A stretch of 64,000 bases of DNA from Pyxicephalus adspersus (Eukaryota > Chordata > Amphibia > Anura > Pyxicephalidae): positions 13,095,067-13,159,066 of the forward strand of contig NC_092863.1 of the NCBI RefSeq assembly GCF_032062135.1, read 5' to 3'. The notes beneath the pieces are model-generated. The model had not been told where the DNA came from, made no database searches, and worked only from the letters and a program-made list of their open reading frames with translations. Both the position numbers and the translations under genes were made by a program. This document shows positions 26,261-38,808 of this stretch, piece after piece; position 1 is the stretch's first letter; the number at the start of each line of letters is the position of its first letter.

Positions 26261-28619
26261 AATTTTGTACTTCCCCCAACATAAACTCAAATCTAGAAAT
26301 CAACCTTCTCCATGTGGAAGAAAGCATTGCATTCCATTAACAAAAATATTACTTGTGGAAGCTTCCAGAAATAGGAACACTGTATGACCCTTTTTCATCT
26401 CTTGTATATGATGGCGATGCCAATACCAACCCATCATGATAAATAATGTGCGACAATAAATGTAAACAGGAGGTGACAACAGTTCTTACATGCAGCAACA
26501 GATGTAAAACATTATTTATTCAAATTGATGATTCATAGCAGTTTACCAAACAATAAAATAGCTGTAGGTCCCTTTTATAGCGTGGCAAGCAAAGACATAT
26601 TACATATGTTAGGTTTAGAAAATAAGTTAATTTTTTATCACCCATTGTCTTTGAGAGACACTTGTAGTGTTGTATACAGCTGGTACAAATATATTAATAA
26701 AGGTTGGGGGTGACGGGAATGATTTCTGTTCTTACTCTGTGGTTTCCTGACTGGAGATAGCAGGCTAAGGTTGTGGACATAATTCCATACATTTTGCTGC
26801 ATGTTTTAATGCAACAAAATTTGTGGAAATAATGAATAATGTTTACATTTGGCCCATTGCAACAGTTTTATTATTATGTATTTGTACAAGAGTATTCCTG
26901 TTATGTGTAATAAAAAAAAGTGATACATTTTGCAGTCTTTGACCTGAACTTTGCTGTTCATGTGAACTGAAATTAAATCTGTAGCTCAAAGATCGATAAA
27001 TGCATTCCATGTTTCTTTTTCATGGAGCCAACCTATCAAATAATACAATTTTACAAATAGTAACTGTAAATTACATCTATAAAGGGAAGGGTCTCCAAAT
27101 AAAATGCATTGTTTTATTTTAAATATATTTTCTTCCTCTATTTTACACCTTTCAATCCATTAGAGGAATGCCCACACAGGTAATATCTAATTATTAGCAT
27201 GGAGTAATATAGACCTTTGTCATAGTCACAGTAGGAGGATTGGTGGAATACTGTTACACAAATCTAGCAGCTGATGGGGAAATATAAACAATGGAATCAA
27301 CAAACATAAAAAAAACAAAACATTAGAAATAAAAGGTTTTGAGTGAACTAACCTTTAAAGAATGTGTAAATCCCAAATAGATGACATTTGTCTTATTTAG
27401 ATAATAAGCAATAGCCATGTTTGTTTCCTGTAAATATTGTTTTTATGTTTTTCCCCCATCTTGGTATTGTTGGTCTTCTACTATCTCCTTTAACCACTTC
27501 GGGTCTCCATGCACTTGCTTGAGACCCGGCTGCACATTGTTGCTCTGGATGAGTGACAACGGGGGACCATTCCCGAGCAGCATGTGTTTGGAACTGTAGC
27601 AAAGTATCTTATATGTGTCACTATCATTAGCAGTAGACAGATTTTGGTGACTCTTAGAGCTCACACATCAGCAGGTAATTCCTTTTCTTGGAGAGGTTCG
27701 TGACCACCCTAGGTGAGTCCGTGCACAAGACCATGCTGAAAAAAAAAAAACTTGTGCCATACATTTCTAAGTCCATATTGCCGTGCCCTTTCAGTTCTTT
27801 TCTGTGTGACGCTCAAAAGACAGAATCTGCCCACAGACTTTGCAATTGAGTCAATAATTACACAGAGCTAATTTGGGGTTACCGCTAGAGTATATTTACC
27901 AAAGAAGTAATTTGGGGGTAGTAACGATGCATTAATTTTTGTGCAACCAACAGGATAAATCAACAACCACATATTAATTGTATAGCCACCTTTAGTCTGA
28001 AGGCAATTTTACCAACTCCGCTTGCTGTCTCATCCAAACGGAGTCGAATCATTTCTGTTTCCAGCAAAAGCAGATGCACCGTTCCTCTGATTTATTAGGA
28101 ACACAGAAGAATGGTCTTTATTATTCCCCTGTTCTGAGCTATTTTACATTCTTAATGAATAATCATCTTTATACATAGCAGCAGAACGTATGTTACTCCG
28201 CTATCTGTGTGTGTGTGGTTCTGTTCCTGTGTGCCATCTGTGTTCTTTTAATGGCAGTGTAAGGCTACAGATATACTCTGTCTTCACATATGCATTCTGG
28301 GTTTGTTTTTTATAGCTTTGTGTGTGTGTGTATTTTTAGATCTCTCCATGATGCTGTAGTTTTCTATACATATTTAAAAAAAAAAAAAAAAAGTTTGGAT
28401 TGTGAAAACATGGTAGTTTATCTTACGGTTTGTATAAATTCCAGTAACAACCATGGTACTTATTTTTTCATTATTTCTGCATGTAAAATAAACATTAGCA
28501 GTTTCACATTGCACTTTTCAGTTTAAATTTGGGTTATAAATAAATAAAAATAGACCTAACCATGGGACTCAGGAACATACTTAATTAAACCTGACATAAT
28601 TTGTTAATTAGAGGTAGGA

Positions 28620-28810
28620 GTAGGGAATGGTTAATACCCCATCAAGATTTTCTCCCATTTGTGTCACATTAGGAAGATTTCCTTTCACTTCCTGTACTAA
28701 TAACACAATACAAGAAGTAAAAGAAAATATATACAGCTGGAGAATGCCCTCCTAAACAGTTGTCACAGTAGAAGTATCCGCATTTAAACAATTCCCCTCA
28801 ATTCCTGTTC
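28620..28810 (+). repeat. Probable ranid interspersed repeat
   Basis: The run AGATTTCCTTTCACTTCCTG, then CAAGAAGTAAAAGAAAATAT and AACAGTTGTCACAG resembles a very common ranid repeat from memory (a mirrored TTTCACTTCCTG / AAGTAAAAG centre). Ends and class cannot be fixed from a single copy. Confidence 0.4.
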
Positions 28811-29305
28811 TGAAGACATTCATTCCCGGTGACAATGGCCGCAGCACAAATATGGAGGGCCTCTGTGGAGAGACTTTAGACCTGTGTTGATAGTATCAGT
28901 TTGCATTAAAAGGAGTATTTGACCTGCAGATCATCACCTTGTTTGACCTGCAATTGACCGTCTATAAATAGATTTTGCCTTTTTATAGATTCTTTTTTTT
29001 TGGCAATGCAAACCTCACTTCACTATAACTATTTCTCAGTTAAAACTGTGAATATATCGGTGCAACTTTGCTTTTGTATTGTTATGATAAAACCCCTAGT
29101 ATGTAGGTTGACCTTTAGAAAAAAAGCCCACTATACATGTGAAACTTAATTAGGTGTATCAATTAAGGATGGTGGTTTAGCTCTAGAAATAGTACATGGC
29201 AAGCTAACCAGACAAAACGTATTTTCCGCCCATCTCCAGCATCTCTTCTCTCTGGCCCTTGAGGGGTCTTGATTTAGGTCAGGCCAGGATGGAGGCCCTA
29301 AGTGT

Positions 29306-29335
29306 GAGGAGGAGGAGGAGGAGAAAGAATAGAGA
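29306..29335. repeat. GAGG-rich purine tract
   Basis: GTGAGGAGGAGGAGGAGGAG and the following AAAGAATAGAGAAAG form a polypurine strand within intronic DNA. It is simple-sequence DNA; triplex or GAA-type structures are possible but not implied. Confidence 0.8.
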
Positions 29336-30696
29336 AAGCCGGGAGTGAAATGTAGGTGGAATTATTGCTGCAGTGAAAGAAGTGAGTGGGCAGAGATTAG
29401 TATAATAGGAGCTGCAGACTGCAGTTGCATTGTGGAGGGGGCAATATGTTGCGTTAACCTGTAAAAGGACAAGGCTGGAAGCTTTGCTGCACCTACCACC
29501 TTGTGTATATCTGTGTGGTATTTGTACAGCAAGTAAGAGAAGTGGACAGGTGCGTCTGAAACTCAATACTGTAATTACAGTAATTATCCTTCTCAGGGGG
29601 ATGACAATAAGGACACGAATGATCTAATATTGTTCTAGTTTCTCTCCGTCCGTTGGATATATTATATGGATAGATTTCTGTCACTGTTACAGCAGCTCTG
29701 TAAACATTAGAGGTGTGCCACTTCTCCCCGTTATTATGTGTAAAGGAGAATTAGGACACAAGCTATAGACTATGCTATCCACTGGTCCTAAATGAAAGGT
29801 GATAGTTATAATTTGCATGTGTCTAATAATGCTGTTTTGAATGTAGTTTAAAAAATAAATTCAGGTACCTTAAAGGGTGAGGGCTGTGCCAGTTTGTGGG
29901 GCCCATATACAGAGTGATGGCAATATGTGTAATCATCATACCAACTAACCAGTAGAGTTCCGCTGAATTTCACTATAATAAAGAAAAGTTTTGTTAGTAT
30001 TTAGTCCAGAATATATATGTGATTTGTATCCTTAGTGCAGTTCTTCAGTCTTTGTTACCAACTTTGACTTGTATAGACCATAACATTGCTGTTGTCTCTC
30101 ATCCAGTCAGATTGTGGCTTTCCTAATCTAAATCACTGTTGTTGGCAACAATAAGCCAGGTTCAGATCTGCTTCGGGATCAAGCGATCACGCGTAGCTCC
30201 CAGCAGCTGATATCTTTTTGGAGGTGTATGTTCCCATATAATGTGAAATTCTTTTTCTACATTTATTCACCTTTTGTATTTAACATGTTAGTTGTGGTGA
30301 AGGAAAAGAAAAGCGACACTGAATTATTGTAATTATGATCTTGGAAAATATACTGTAAATAGCACTTTGATTTGTATGTAAACATCATTATGCAAAAAGC
30401 AATTTCTCTCTAAGAACTATATATAGGAAGGGGTAGGCTCATCAGCATATGAACCATTAATAAGTATCTACACCCACATACAAAATGCTTGTGTATTGGA
30501 ACCTTACAGTCCTTGGATGTGGTGGCTGCATTAGTTTTGTTTCATACTTTTTTCTCAGTAGCACACTTTCTGTCTTAGTGACAACACTCATTCACCATAC
30601 AGCATCCGGACAAGAGAAACAGCACGTGACTACAGATACTTCTCTCCAATGCTGGTATCCTCCGAGAAAGCTGAAAACAATAGTGACACATAACAG

Positions 30697-30698
<2 letters not shown>

Positions 30699-30774
<76 letters not shown>
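30699..30774. repeat. (AT)n microsatellite, 76 bp
   Basis: About 38 AT units are interrupted once by a TTT near 30743. Open frames through it on both strands encode alternating Tyr-Ile and are artefacts. Confidence 0.95.
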
Positions 30775-30777
<3 letters not shown>

Positions 30778-30855
30778 TTCTAGAAATAAAGAGACCAAAT
30801 AATAGACAATTAAACATCTCTGCCATGCAGCCAATATCTGGGCTGTTTTCTAACA

Positions 30856-31146
30856 CAGGGGTGTCAAACTCTGGCCCGCAATGCCCTTTGTTTGGCCCCC
30901 AAAGTAATCCTAACTATGAATTGCAGCTGACCTGCCGCTGTATTGAAATCGCGCTGCTACTACAATTCCCGGCATCACTCACGTCCTTAGACCAGCGGCC
31001 TCTTGGCCTATACGTGGCCCCACATTGGACTGTTTTATAGACGCAGGGGATTGCATTAGCAATGCTATTTCAGTTTCAAGTTTGGCCTGCGACTTTTCCT
31101 AAGTTTTTAATTTTGGCCCACTGTGTATTTGAGTTTGACACCCCTG
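30856..31146. mobile_element. hAT-like MITE with 16-bp perfect terminal inverted repeats
   Basis: The element begins CAGGGGTGTCAAACTC and ends with its exact reverse complement GAGTTTGACACCCCTG, 291 bp in all. The interior has several TGGCCC motifs (TTTGGCCCCCAAAG, TTTTGGCCCACTG). CAGGGGTGTCAAACTC with TGGCCCGC is a terminus I recall from hAT-superfamily non-autonomous elements in fish and frogs. The 8-bp flanks (TTCTAACA and CTCTTAAT) match at only four positions, so the target-site duplication is eroded or my boundary is off. There is no transposase. A right-end remnant lies at 50855-50921. Confidence 0.8.
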
Positions 31147-31439
31147 CTCTTAATAGAAACCACCAATTAGCAAGTGCCTGTTTTTTATCTTTCAAAATAC
31201 CTTTTTGTGATATTGCGAAATTGCGAAAGACATACTAAATATCCCTGCTATCAATTGACACATCCAACCATTGCAGCTTGGTTTATATTTAGATGGTTAC
31301 TTTTGTTTTTCTAAAACCTTTTGTTTTATGTTGGCCTGTCATACAACATTTTTACATAAACTTGGTGTAGCTCACAAAGCAATGTCTTTGGTTGAAGGTT
31401 AATAAATCCTCCATCTTCTCGTGTTTTAGCATGCACAGT

Positions 31440-31800
31440 TTAGAGATGACAGGATGACTTATCTGTGTCCTGTACATGATGTGTGACAAGCGTCATTAAA
31501 CTCCATGACAGTAAACGTCTCAATCATCCTCCTTTCCTCGCGCCCGTTAGGGTTGGCGAAGCGGATCTAGGGAACACCAGGCTGTGTGAGGGCCTGGCAG
31601 AGGCGGCTGTCATGTGTCGGCTCGCTTACACAGAGGAGTGCGGCTTCTATACACAGCAGCATCTGATGGAGTGTGAAGAGCTAGCTATTATTGCAGATCC
31701 GTGCTAGGGGTGAGTCAGTGTCATACTGGCGAACATTGGAGACATTGGCAGCTCTCAGAGAGAGACTCATGTCCTTCCGTGACCTTTCCATAGCAACAGG
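31440..31800. promoter_or_regulatory. Candidate intronic regulatory block
   Basis: This repeat-free stretch is more GC- and CpG-rich than its surroundings. It contains an AP-1-type TGAGTCA (about 31711) overlapping a donor-like GGGGTGAGTC, and an X-box-like CTTTCCATAGCAAC (31784-31797). A 75-codon frame starting at GTG (31483) ends just before the donor-like site, but it has no recognised homology and no acceptor. It is followed by a MITE at 31971. An enhancer or unannotated alternative exon is possible; neither is shown. Confidence 0.3.
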
Positions 31801-31970
31801 CTGGGATTTGTGTTAAGGACCCCCTCCTCTTCCTCTCCCTTATCGGTTTGGCACTGGAACCTCTCCATGTTATTGCTCACCCCTTCACAGCTGTGGTGTC
31901 TGTGTTCATTGCAGCCAGACTCCACCACAGAACAAGACAACTATCACACCTCCGACAATCCTAATTCTGT

Positions 31971-32377
31971 TAAGCTACGTACACACTTCCAATTATTATC
32001 GTCGGAAAACGAACGACGAACGTTCCTGCACGATATACACGAACGATCGTATAGCACCGATCCTGCACATCGTTCGTAGATATTGTACACACAATAGATA
32101 CGATCGTTTAAGCGATAGAGGAACTATGTGCACGACAGGAAAGTGAACGAACGTTCGTTCATCACGCATGCTCAGCCCCTGGACGATCAACGAACGACCG
32201 TACACACGAACGATGTTCAACGATCGTCGTCCGATCCGCCGGTCCGGTCGTTCGTTTCCAACGACTTTCCTCGTTCGTCGGCGTCCTTGGTTACTTTTTT
32301 ACGAACGATTTTTTGCCCAATCGATCGTTCGTCGTTCGATTGGAACGATAAAAATTGGAAGTGTGTACGCACCTTTA
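31971..32377. mobile_element. GTACACAC-type MITE, subtype E, full length
   Basis: The termini TAAGCTACGTACACACTTCC and GGAAGTGTGTACGCACCTTT are inverted copies, and the similarity extends about 32 bp inward to AACGATAA. The interior is dense in CpG with repeated CGAACGA, CGATCG and CGTTCGT words. It has no transposase, and the open frames over it on both strands are by-products of the inverted repeats. A closely similar but truncated copy lies inverted at 43142-43425. Confidence 0.88.
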
Positions 32378-35019
32378 CTCTCTGCATCTGTTCACAAGGA
32401 GGAAGTGTCAAAGCTAGCCGATACAGGACAAGGGGCTATCTACAGATTGCTAGTTAAGTTTTGACATGCTTTGACGGGCCCAGGCTCCTTTTATTGGTTA
32501 ACAAACTGTATTAAAGATTCAAGCTTTTAAGATGCCTTAGATCCCTTTACAGGTTTCATGGAACTCTAAAACATTGTTTTTTTTAAAACACAATCTTTAA
32601 ATGTCTATGCACTGGTAGGAAGCCTTACACTTTGATTTAATATAAATGCTCTGTATCCTGTTTGGTATTCCAGTACATGGATTGCATTTTACTGTTCCCA
32701 TCATTGTAAGTCTGAGGGTCAGCTGCCAGCTGCAATGATTCTCTAACTGTTGTACTGTGGAGTAATGGGAAAAGAGAGAAAACCTCACCAAGGCAGACAA
32801 GAAATGTAAACGTAAAACCAAAGCAAGAATCTATCTCTTCATTATTCTGTTCAAAACAATTTTGTCCCAATTACTGTGGATTTCCACAAATTACCAATAC
32901 AATCCCTCTGGCTTGCAGTGAGGAAACCAGCAAATGCAAATCCAGATTTCCCCTCTTCTCTGGGCTACAAGAGGGTAACATAAGACGTACAATAACTACA
33001 TATGTTTATTCTGTTGGTGTTTGCCTTAGTGGGTGTAATAAACAGAGGTTTCTGCATAACAAGTTAATTAAGTTAGAACATTAATAAATACTTTTTAGTA
33101 ATCTTGTCTTTGAAAGAGAGCTGTTAAGTGAAACCTGTGCATGACACATCTGCTGACTAATGGCCATTTCTACTTTAAGAGAACCCACACTTTCTGAAGT
33201 TTTTTTTTCTGTTTCAATTTCTTTATTAGTTTTCATTTTAATCATACAAACAAACAAGCCAACATAAAATGTGTCATACAATATTCTCCAACAAATCATG
33301 ATTAAACAGTATTGTAACTATACAACACAATCTTCAAATTTGATTATATATGTCTATCCCAACCTTTGGTATTTCTCAATTCTGGTCCCTATTTTTTTTA
33401 GAATTATTCTCTCGGTACACAGTATACTCCTAGTTGGTTAGTTTTTGTATTATAGATTGCTTCCCCTTCCCACCCCCCTCATATGTTCTTCAGTGACAAA
33501 ATTTTCTTTTTTTTTCATTTTTTTTTTTTTTTATTGCGGTCCTTGACTTTTCTAGGAAGATTTACTTTTCTGCTTGTCATGGTAAACATTGCTGACAGAA
33601 GGTATAAGGAGAAATCTTCCAGCTTTTGGTGACATCTGTCTAATGGGAAGTTTCCCAAACATTCAAGAGATTTCCACTAATTTCTTGTTGTGTCTTTGGC
33701 ACAGTAACCTGGAAGAAATCATCCCAATGTACCATGGAAGAGACGGCATATGAAAGCCACTACTTAATCTAAAATTTCTTACTGGTTTTGGCTTTAGGTT
33801 ATACTTTTATAATTTCTTATCAAGATAACTAAGCAGATGTCAAGCTTGCTAATAAAACTCTTTTGAATATGAACATTTTTCATTTTCAAGAACAAAAAGT
33901 TTTGTTTGGGCAGCGATTAATTATTTGATGATTTGAATAAAAAAGTATAAAATAACGCACTATTCACAGACATTCTGGTGGTCACATAAAAGACTTTTGA
34001 CCACTATTGTGGACTTTTCTGTCATGGCTCCTGACTGAAATAAGTTCCATTCACGGACAGAGCGGTGGTCGTATGAAAACTCTGTGGGCCGCTTGCGGGC
34101 CCAAGTGATGCATCCAATCACGGTTTCTGGCTGCCAGAGTGTCATTCTGCTGTTGTTGTATAATGTGAGTTGGTGGGAAGGAGTAGGATGAGCACACAGC
34201 TCAACTAATGTTTAGTCACTGCAAGAAATATTTGGAAGATGATGATTAGCTTCAAGTGTCTGAATGAAGGCTGTTTATGCATAGAATATGAAGTTCATTA
34301 AAGGCAACCAGAAATTTCTTCATTAAAGCAAAGCTTGTACCTAAGAGCTGACATTGCAATGCGTTTCCTCTTATCTTTTTTAGACAGAAAACCCTACTTC
34401 TCTGAAACAACTTCATCTTCATAGTTGGCCAACAACCCCAGAGGCCAGGTGGCTGCCCCAGCTTCTGCCTTGTTGTGTAGATTAAAATCACTATGCTGTC
34501 GGTGAATTTTTTGGTTATTGGTGGTGTGGGTGACAAACCAAGGGGTTGGAATGAAAAGTAGAAATTTGACTGGGAATAACTAAAGCTTCTGGCATTTCAC
34601 AGTAATAGTCACAAGATGCAAAAAGGTGTTTGTACAGCGTTCTCCCATAAAAAGATAATTCTAAAAGCATCTGCACATACAGTTTTCTTATAGGCTATAA
34701 AATAAAATATATACTTTAAACAACTATGCTCATCATGACCTTCCCTCAAGACAAGTTCATCATAGAATTCTGTCTTTCGTTCTATATACATAGGACAACA
34801 CCTTGTGGATCCTTGTAAGGGATTTAATTTTAACTTTTTATTAACTATTGATCACAAAATTGTGTGGGAGGGGAGGGATCACCAATAATCAACCTCTTCT
34901 TTATTAAACACCATATTTCAAAGGTGGCTTTTTAATAACCATGTTATATCTTTGCATTTCTAAAAAGAAAATAGATAAATCACCCTCCTCTAATTCTCAA
35001 ATGTTATGCCACATCCTTA

Positions 35020-35290
35020 TTATCGTGAACCAAAACAAAAGAACAATAGGAATGCAGGGAGCATTTTCATTAGGACTTTTTAGGCATCTCAAATAGTTTA
35101 AAATCATCCCAATTTATATATAACCATAAAATACTAATGTATTCAAAATATCATAAAAATACAACCACTATTAACCACTGTGTAGCATTTTCGAGTCTCT
35201 ATTATATCGATGTTCGATATATATTCTACCCGTTTCGCAGAGCGCAGTCCATTTCATCAGGAATATTAGATTCCTACAATGGCAAAATAA
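35020..35290 (-). repeat. Possible frog dispersed repeat with a GCGAAACGGG motif
   Basis: On the minus strand the sequence reads CCTGATGAAATGGACTGCGC then TCTGCGAAACGGGTAGAATA. Pairs of the form TGATGAA...GCGAAACG...GGG recur in frog repeats as I remember them. Only one copy is in the window, so family and ends are uncertain. Confidence 0.35.
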
Positions 35291-38200
35291 TTCTTTAAAT
35301 GACAAAGTATATATCAAATACACATTAATACATGGTTAAATACCATAACACATTCAGCAATATATTTAATTGAAGTCAGACTACTTAGATCTGTATATAT
35401 TTGCATTGCTGTCTTAGTGGCTTTGGGTATGTAGAGATTCTGTTCCTCTGAAAGGAAAAATAGAAAATGGTTATCTAAGGTCAGGAGATTAGACCGACCT
35501 TCTCTTCTATAGTTCTATAAAACAGGCTGGATCTTTTTTGTCTTATTGTGATCTGTAAGGGGGAAGCAGCGTGGTTTTGATGGCTTTTCGGTGTATTAGA
35601 ACAGACAACATTTACTCCATTACACAGCAGAACAAAAGGACATAAATCAACCAATTACCTTTTTTGGATCATTATGAGGATGACATAAATTGAGCAAAAG
35701 ACTTTTCACCATCAGTAACCCCTATTACTTATACCGCTGCTTGGTAACCACAACAAAAATACTATTACAAGGCAATTTCTTTTTTCTAAACCTCTTGTGA
35801 CAAGCACTTTTTTACCACTATTTTAATACAATCTTGTCTGTGATGTGGGTACAATTTTTTAGAATTTTTTTTTTTGATGCATTGGCTTATAAATACTATT
35901 TAATCCTAATGATAAAGGTATTTTGTTAATCTGTAAATGTAAGGGATATTGTGCATGTAATTTGCGTTTATATTACTTTCTGCATTGTGGTGTGAACAAA
36001 CCTTAATACCCATGTATGGAAAACATGAAGCAGGTACTCCACTCCTGGACACGTCTCCCTAGAATTAGCATTAGGGCAGCATTCAACTTCTGTTATTTGC
36101 TATTACCCATACACATTTCTATCTTCACTTCATTCAGATGACCATCTGTATATACCTGCCTATAAACCCCTGTACTGCACCAGTGGGGCACTTATACAGG
36201 TAAACTAAACCGCTAGCTTGAAACAAAACAGTTTTGGACTTCTATAGCATTGTAGAATATAGTACTGAAAATTAGCAATTTAGTACTCTGGAGAACCACC
36301 AGGGCACACAAAGTCAATCTAAGGAGTGCATGCTGAGAAATCATGCAACGTAAAGGCATTGTATGTATTTGTTTTCGTATATTTTGTTATTTTATCCTAA
36401 AATGTTTCGGTAAAGGTGGTGAGTATGTAAGTACTACACTAGGTTTGTTTTAGCCTGCTTTACTGCTACGATGTGAATAGTCCTGATTAGCAGAATGTCA
36501 CTTAACATTATTAACAAGCATGGATAGACGGCTTCGTTCTAGCAGAGATAGGAGCTGTCTGGATTTGTAGCCCTTGTTTGCAGTCCATTAGTCTGTAAGC
36601 TGTGCTTGTGTATATATACTTTAGTCATTATTATTAGGTTTTTGCTTTGCATGAAACGAGATAAAGAAATCTAGTCTGTTATTTTTGCCAATTTCTCCTG
36701 GGACTATACAGCCAGAGGTTGACTTTGAATAATTAGAAATATTGGATTTTCGTTTCAAACATAGAAGTGAATATCTAATATATCCCTAGTTTAATAAAAA
36801 TGTGCAATGCATTGGACACAGTGAACTGGCTGCTATGGGAGGACAATATGAAAATGTATTTCTGTGAACTTATACCTTTTCGGTCTTTTGCCATGGGCCC
36901 ATTATAATTGCTTTCACTTGGTATTCTATTGGGATAGGTTTGTTCCTGTTTTGCCATCTGCAGGATGTTGACCCTTCATAAAGCTTTTTCGTAGTTTCAT
37001 TTTGGTTGGGTTTCTTTGGATCAAAACAGCATACTATATATGAATCTCCATGGTGCATTTTACTGTTTGGATTAGAATATACCACAGCTATGGTGGTATT
37101 AATAGTAGAAAATGGAATGGAATGGAAAAGGTCAGTCATTTACAAAGCTGATAATGTTTGGTGTGTGTTCCAGACAAATCTATCGGGCTGTTAGATGGTG
37201 ATACACATGGGAACAACTTGGTCTGTGAGTTCACCCGCTTCACTTCAGTTCCTGTCTCTTGCTGCTTCAATTGTTTGACTATAGACATAAAATGATCACA
37301 ATTCCTAATTCTTTCATGGCATGTAATATTGACAAATCAATTAAAGAATGACTCCAAATTAAGGATGATTAGCACACCACATTCTTCCTCATCTTTACTT
37401 CCCAAACATTTGATTTCCCCAACTATACTGGTAAAAAAAACAGCCCCTTTAATTATTTCAAAAATACATGGGTTAAACTTGACACACCCATGAAGAGGAT
37501 TATATTATTGTTATAATAGCATGTGATTATAGGAAATGCTGTCTGTAGAGGCTGCTTGAGTTGTTTAGAGCAATTACGCACTACTTGCATTTATACAAAT
37601 CCATACAACAAAACAAAAATAAAGACAATTGAAGAAGGGAGAGGTGGGAACTATGCAACAGCATAACAGTAGTTCCATGTTTATAATGACAGAAGATTAC
37701 ATGGTATTTAGTCTAGAAGTGTTGGTCTTAGGGGTTCGGCAGCTGTATACATCTATGGGATTCTTTGCTAATCAAATTATACAATTGCGGAAGCAGAAGG
37801 AACCATCAGTGATGGCTCGGTAGGGTTTCTCCTGCAGCAGAATAGTCATGTGATCACACACCAATATCTGTTTGTTTCTAGTGCCAGACAATGTAAGGAA
37901 GATTTCCAGACAAAGAAACCATGATATTTGCAGGGACCGACTTTTATTTATATGTACATTCTATATTAATAATTATATATAAATATAATAGAATAATGCC
38001 AGTCATGTAATACATTTATTTTTTTATGGAGCGTTCACACTTCCTTACTTGGAAATGTTCAGAATTTGTTGCGTTTCCTTGCATGGTCCTATTCTAACTG
38101 GGATCCTTCCAACCTGTATCGCTACACGTGTGAAAATGGGGCACCACATCTATCAGTATTACGTTATGATAAACGCATCCGCTTCGGTGTTTTGCCTTCT

Positions 38201-38654
38201 GAAGATTCTGGATTACTGGAATGAAATATCTAATGTTTCTGTGTGACGAGAAGTGGACAGGTAACAGTTATGGCCTTATTTCCAGCAGTGTCCTTGTGGT
38301 ATGATTGCAAGAGCAGTACATCCATCATCTTCCTCTACTCTCTTTAGAAGGATGTGGGGGGCACCTTGGACATCCATATACAGAGAGCTATTTGAGTCCT
38401 GCACATAACTCCAAGAGCTGTGACGGTAACTGCCCGGCATAGTCCTTGGCAGGTGGATGAATGGTTCTGCACTTTTGTGCTGCCCTGACGCACTTGGATA
38501 TGTGTCGGCCGCCTATGCAGTTGTTCATCACTCTGATTAATCACTACTTTTTCATAGAGTTCTGAACTCTGAGTAGTTGGTGGATAGGCATGAACGAGAA
38601 GAACATCTCTTCCTTGGTCAAAGTAATTTTAAAATGGCTTGCATGGATTTGGCT

Positions 38655-38808
38655 TAAACTGAAATCTGGAGTGCATATTTTGTACACCGCTCATCAGAAT
38701 ATAGCTGAGACCGCTTCATAACTCCCATTTTTATTTTTTGTACCTGACTATGTAGTGTTGCCCAAATAATGGGGATACTGCCTGCTTTAGACACTTGAGA
38801 CCCTACAG
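38655..38808 (+). repeat. Dispersed repeat X, copy 1
   Basis: This shares order and wording with 46092-46252: GAAATCTGGAG, GCTCATCAGAATATAGCTGA, GCTTCATAA, TTTTTTGTACC, GACTATGTAGT and GATACTGCCTGCTTTAGACA. The two copies are in the same orientation, 7.4 kb apart, and differ by scattered changes and a short indel. Neither has clear terminal repeats or coding frames. I do not recognise the family. Confidence 0.8.

Noticed and set aside
27500..27527. Short hairpin with CGGGTCTC / GAGACCCG arms
   Set aside because: Eight-base arms are expected by chance in 64 kb, and no element boundaries or second copy were seen.
31996..32457. Overlapping open frames on both strands in the MITE at 31971, and a similar one at 43032-43361
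   Set aside because: The two share Arg/Ser/Thr-rich sequence only because the MITE is repeated and palindromic. No start context or homology supports a protein.
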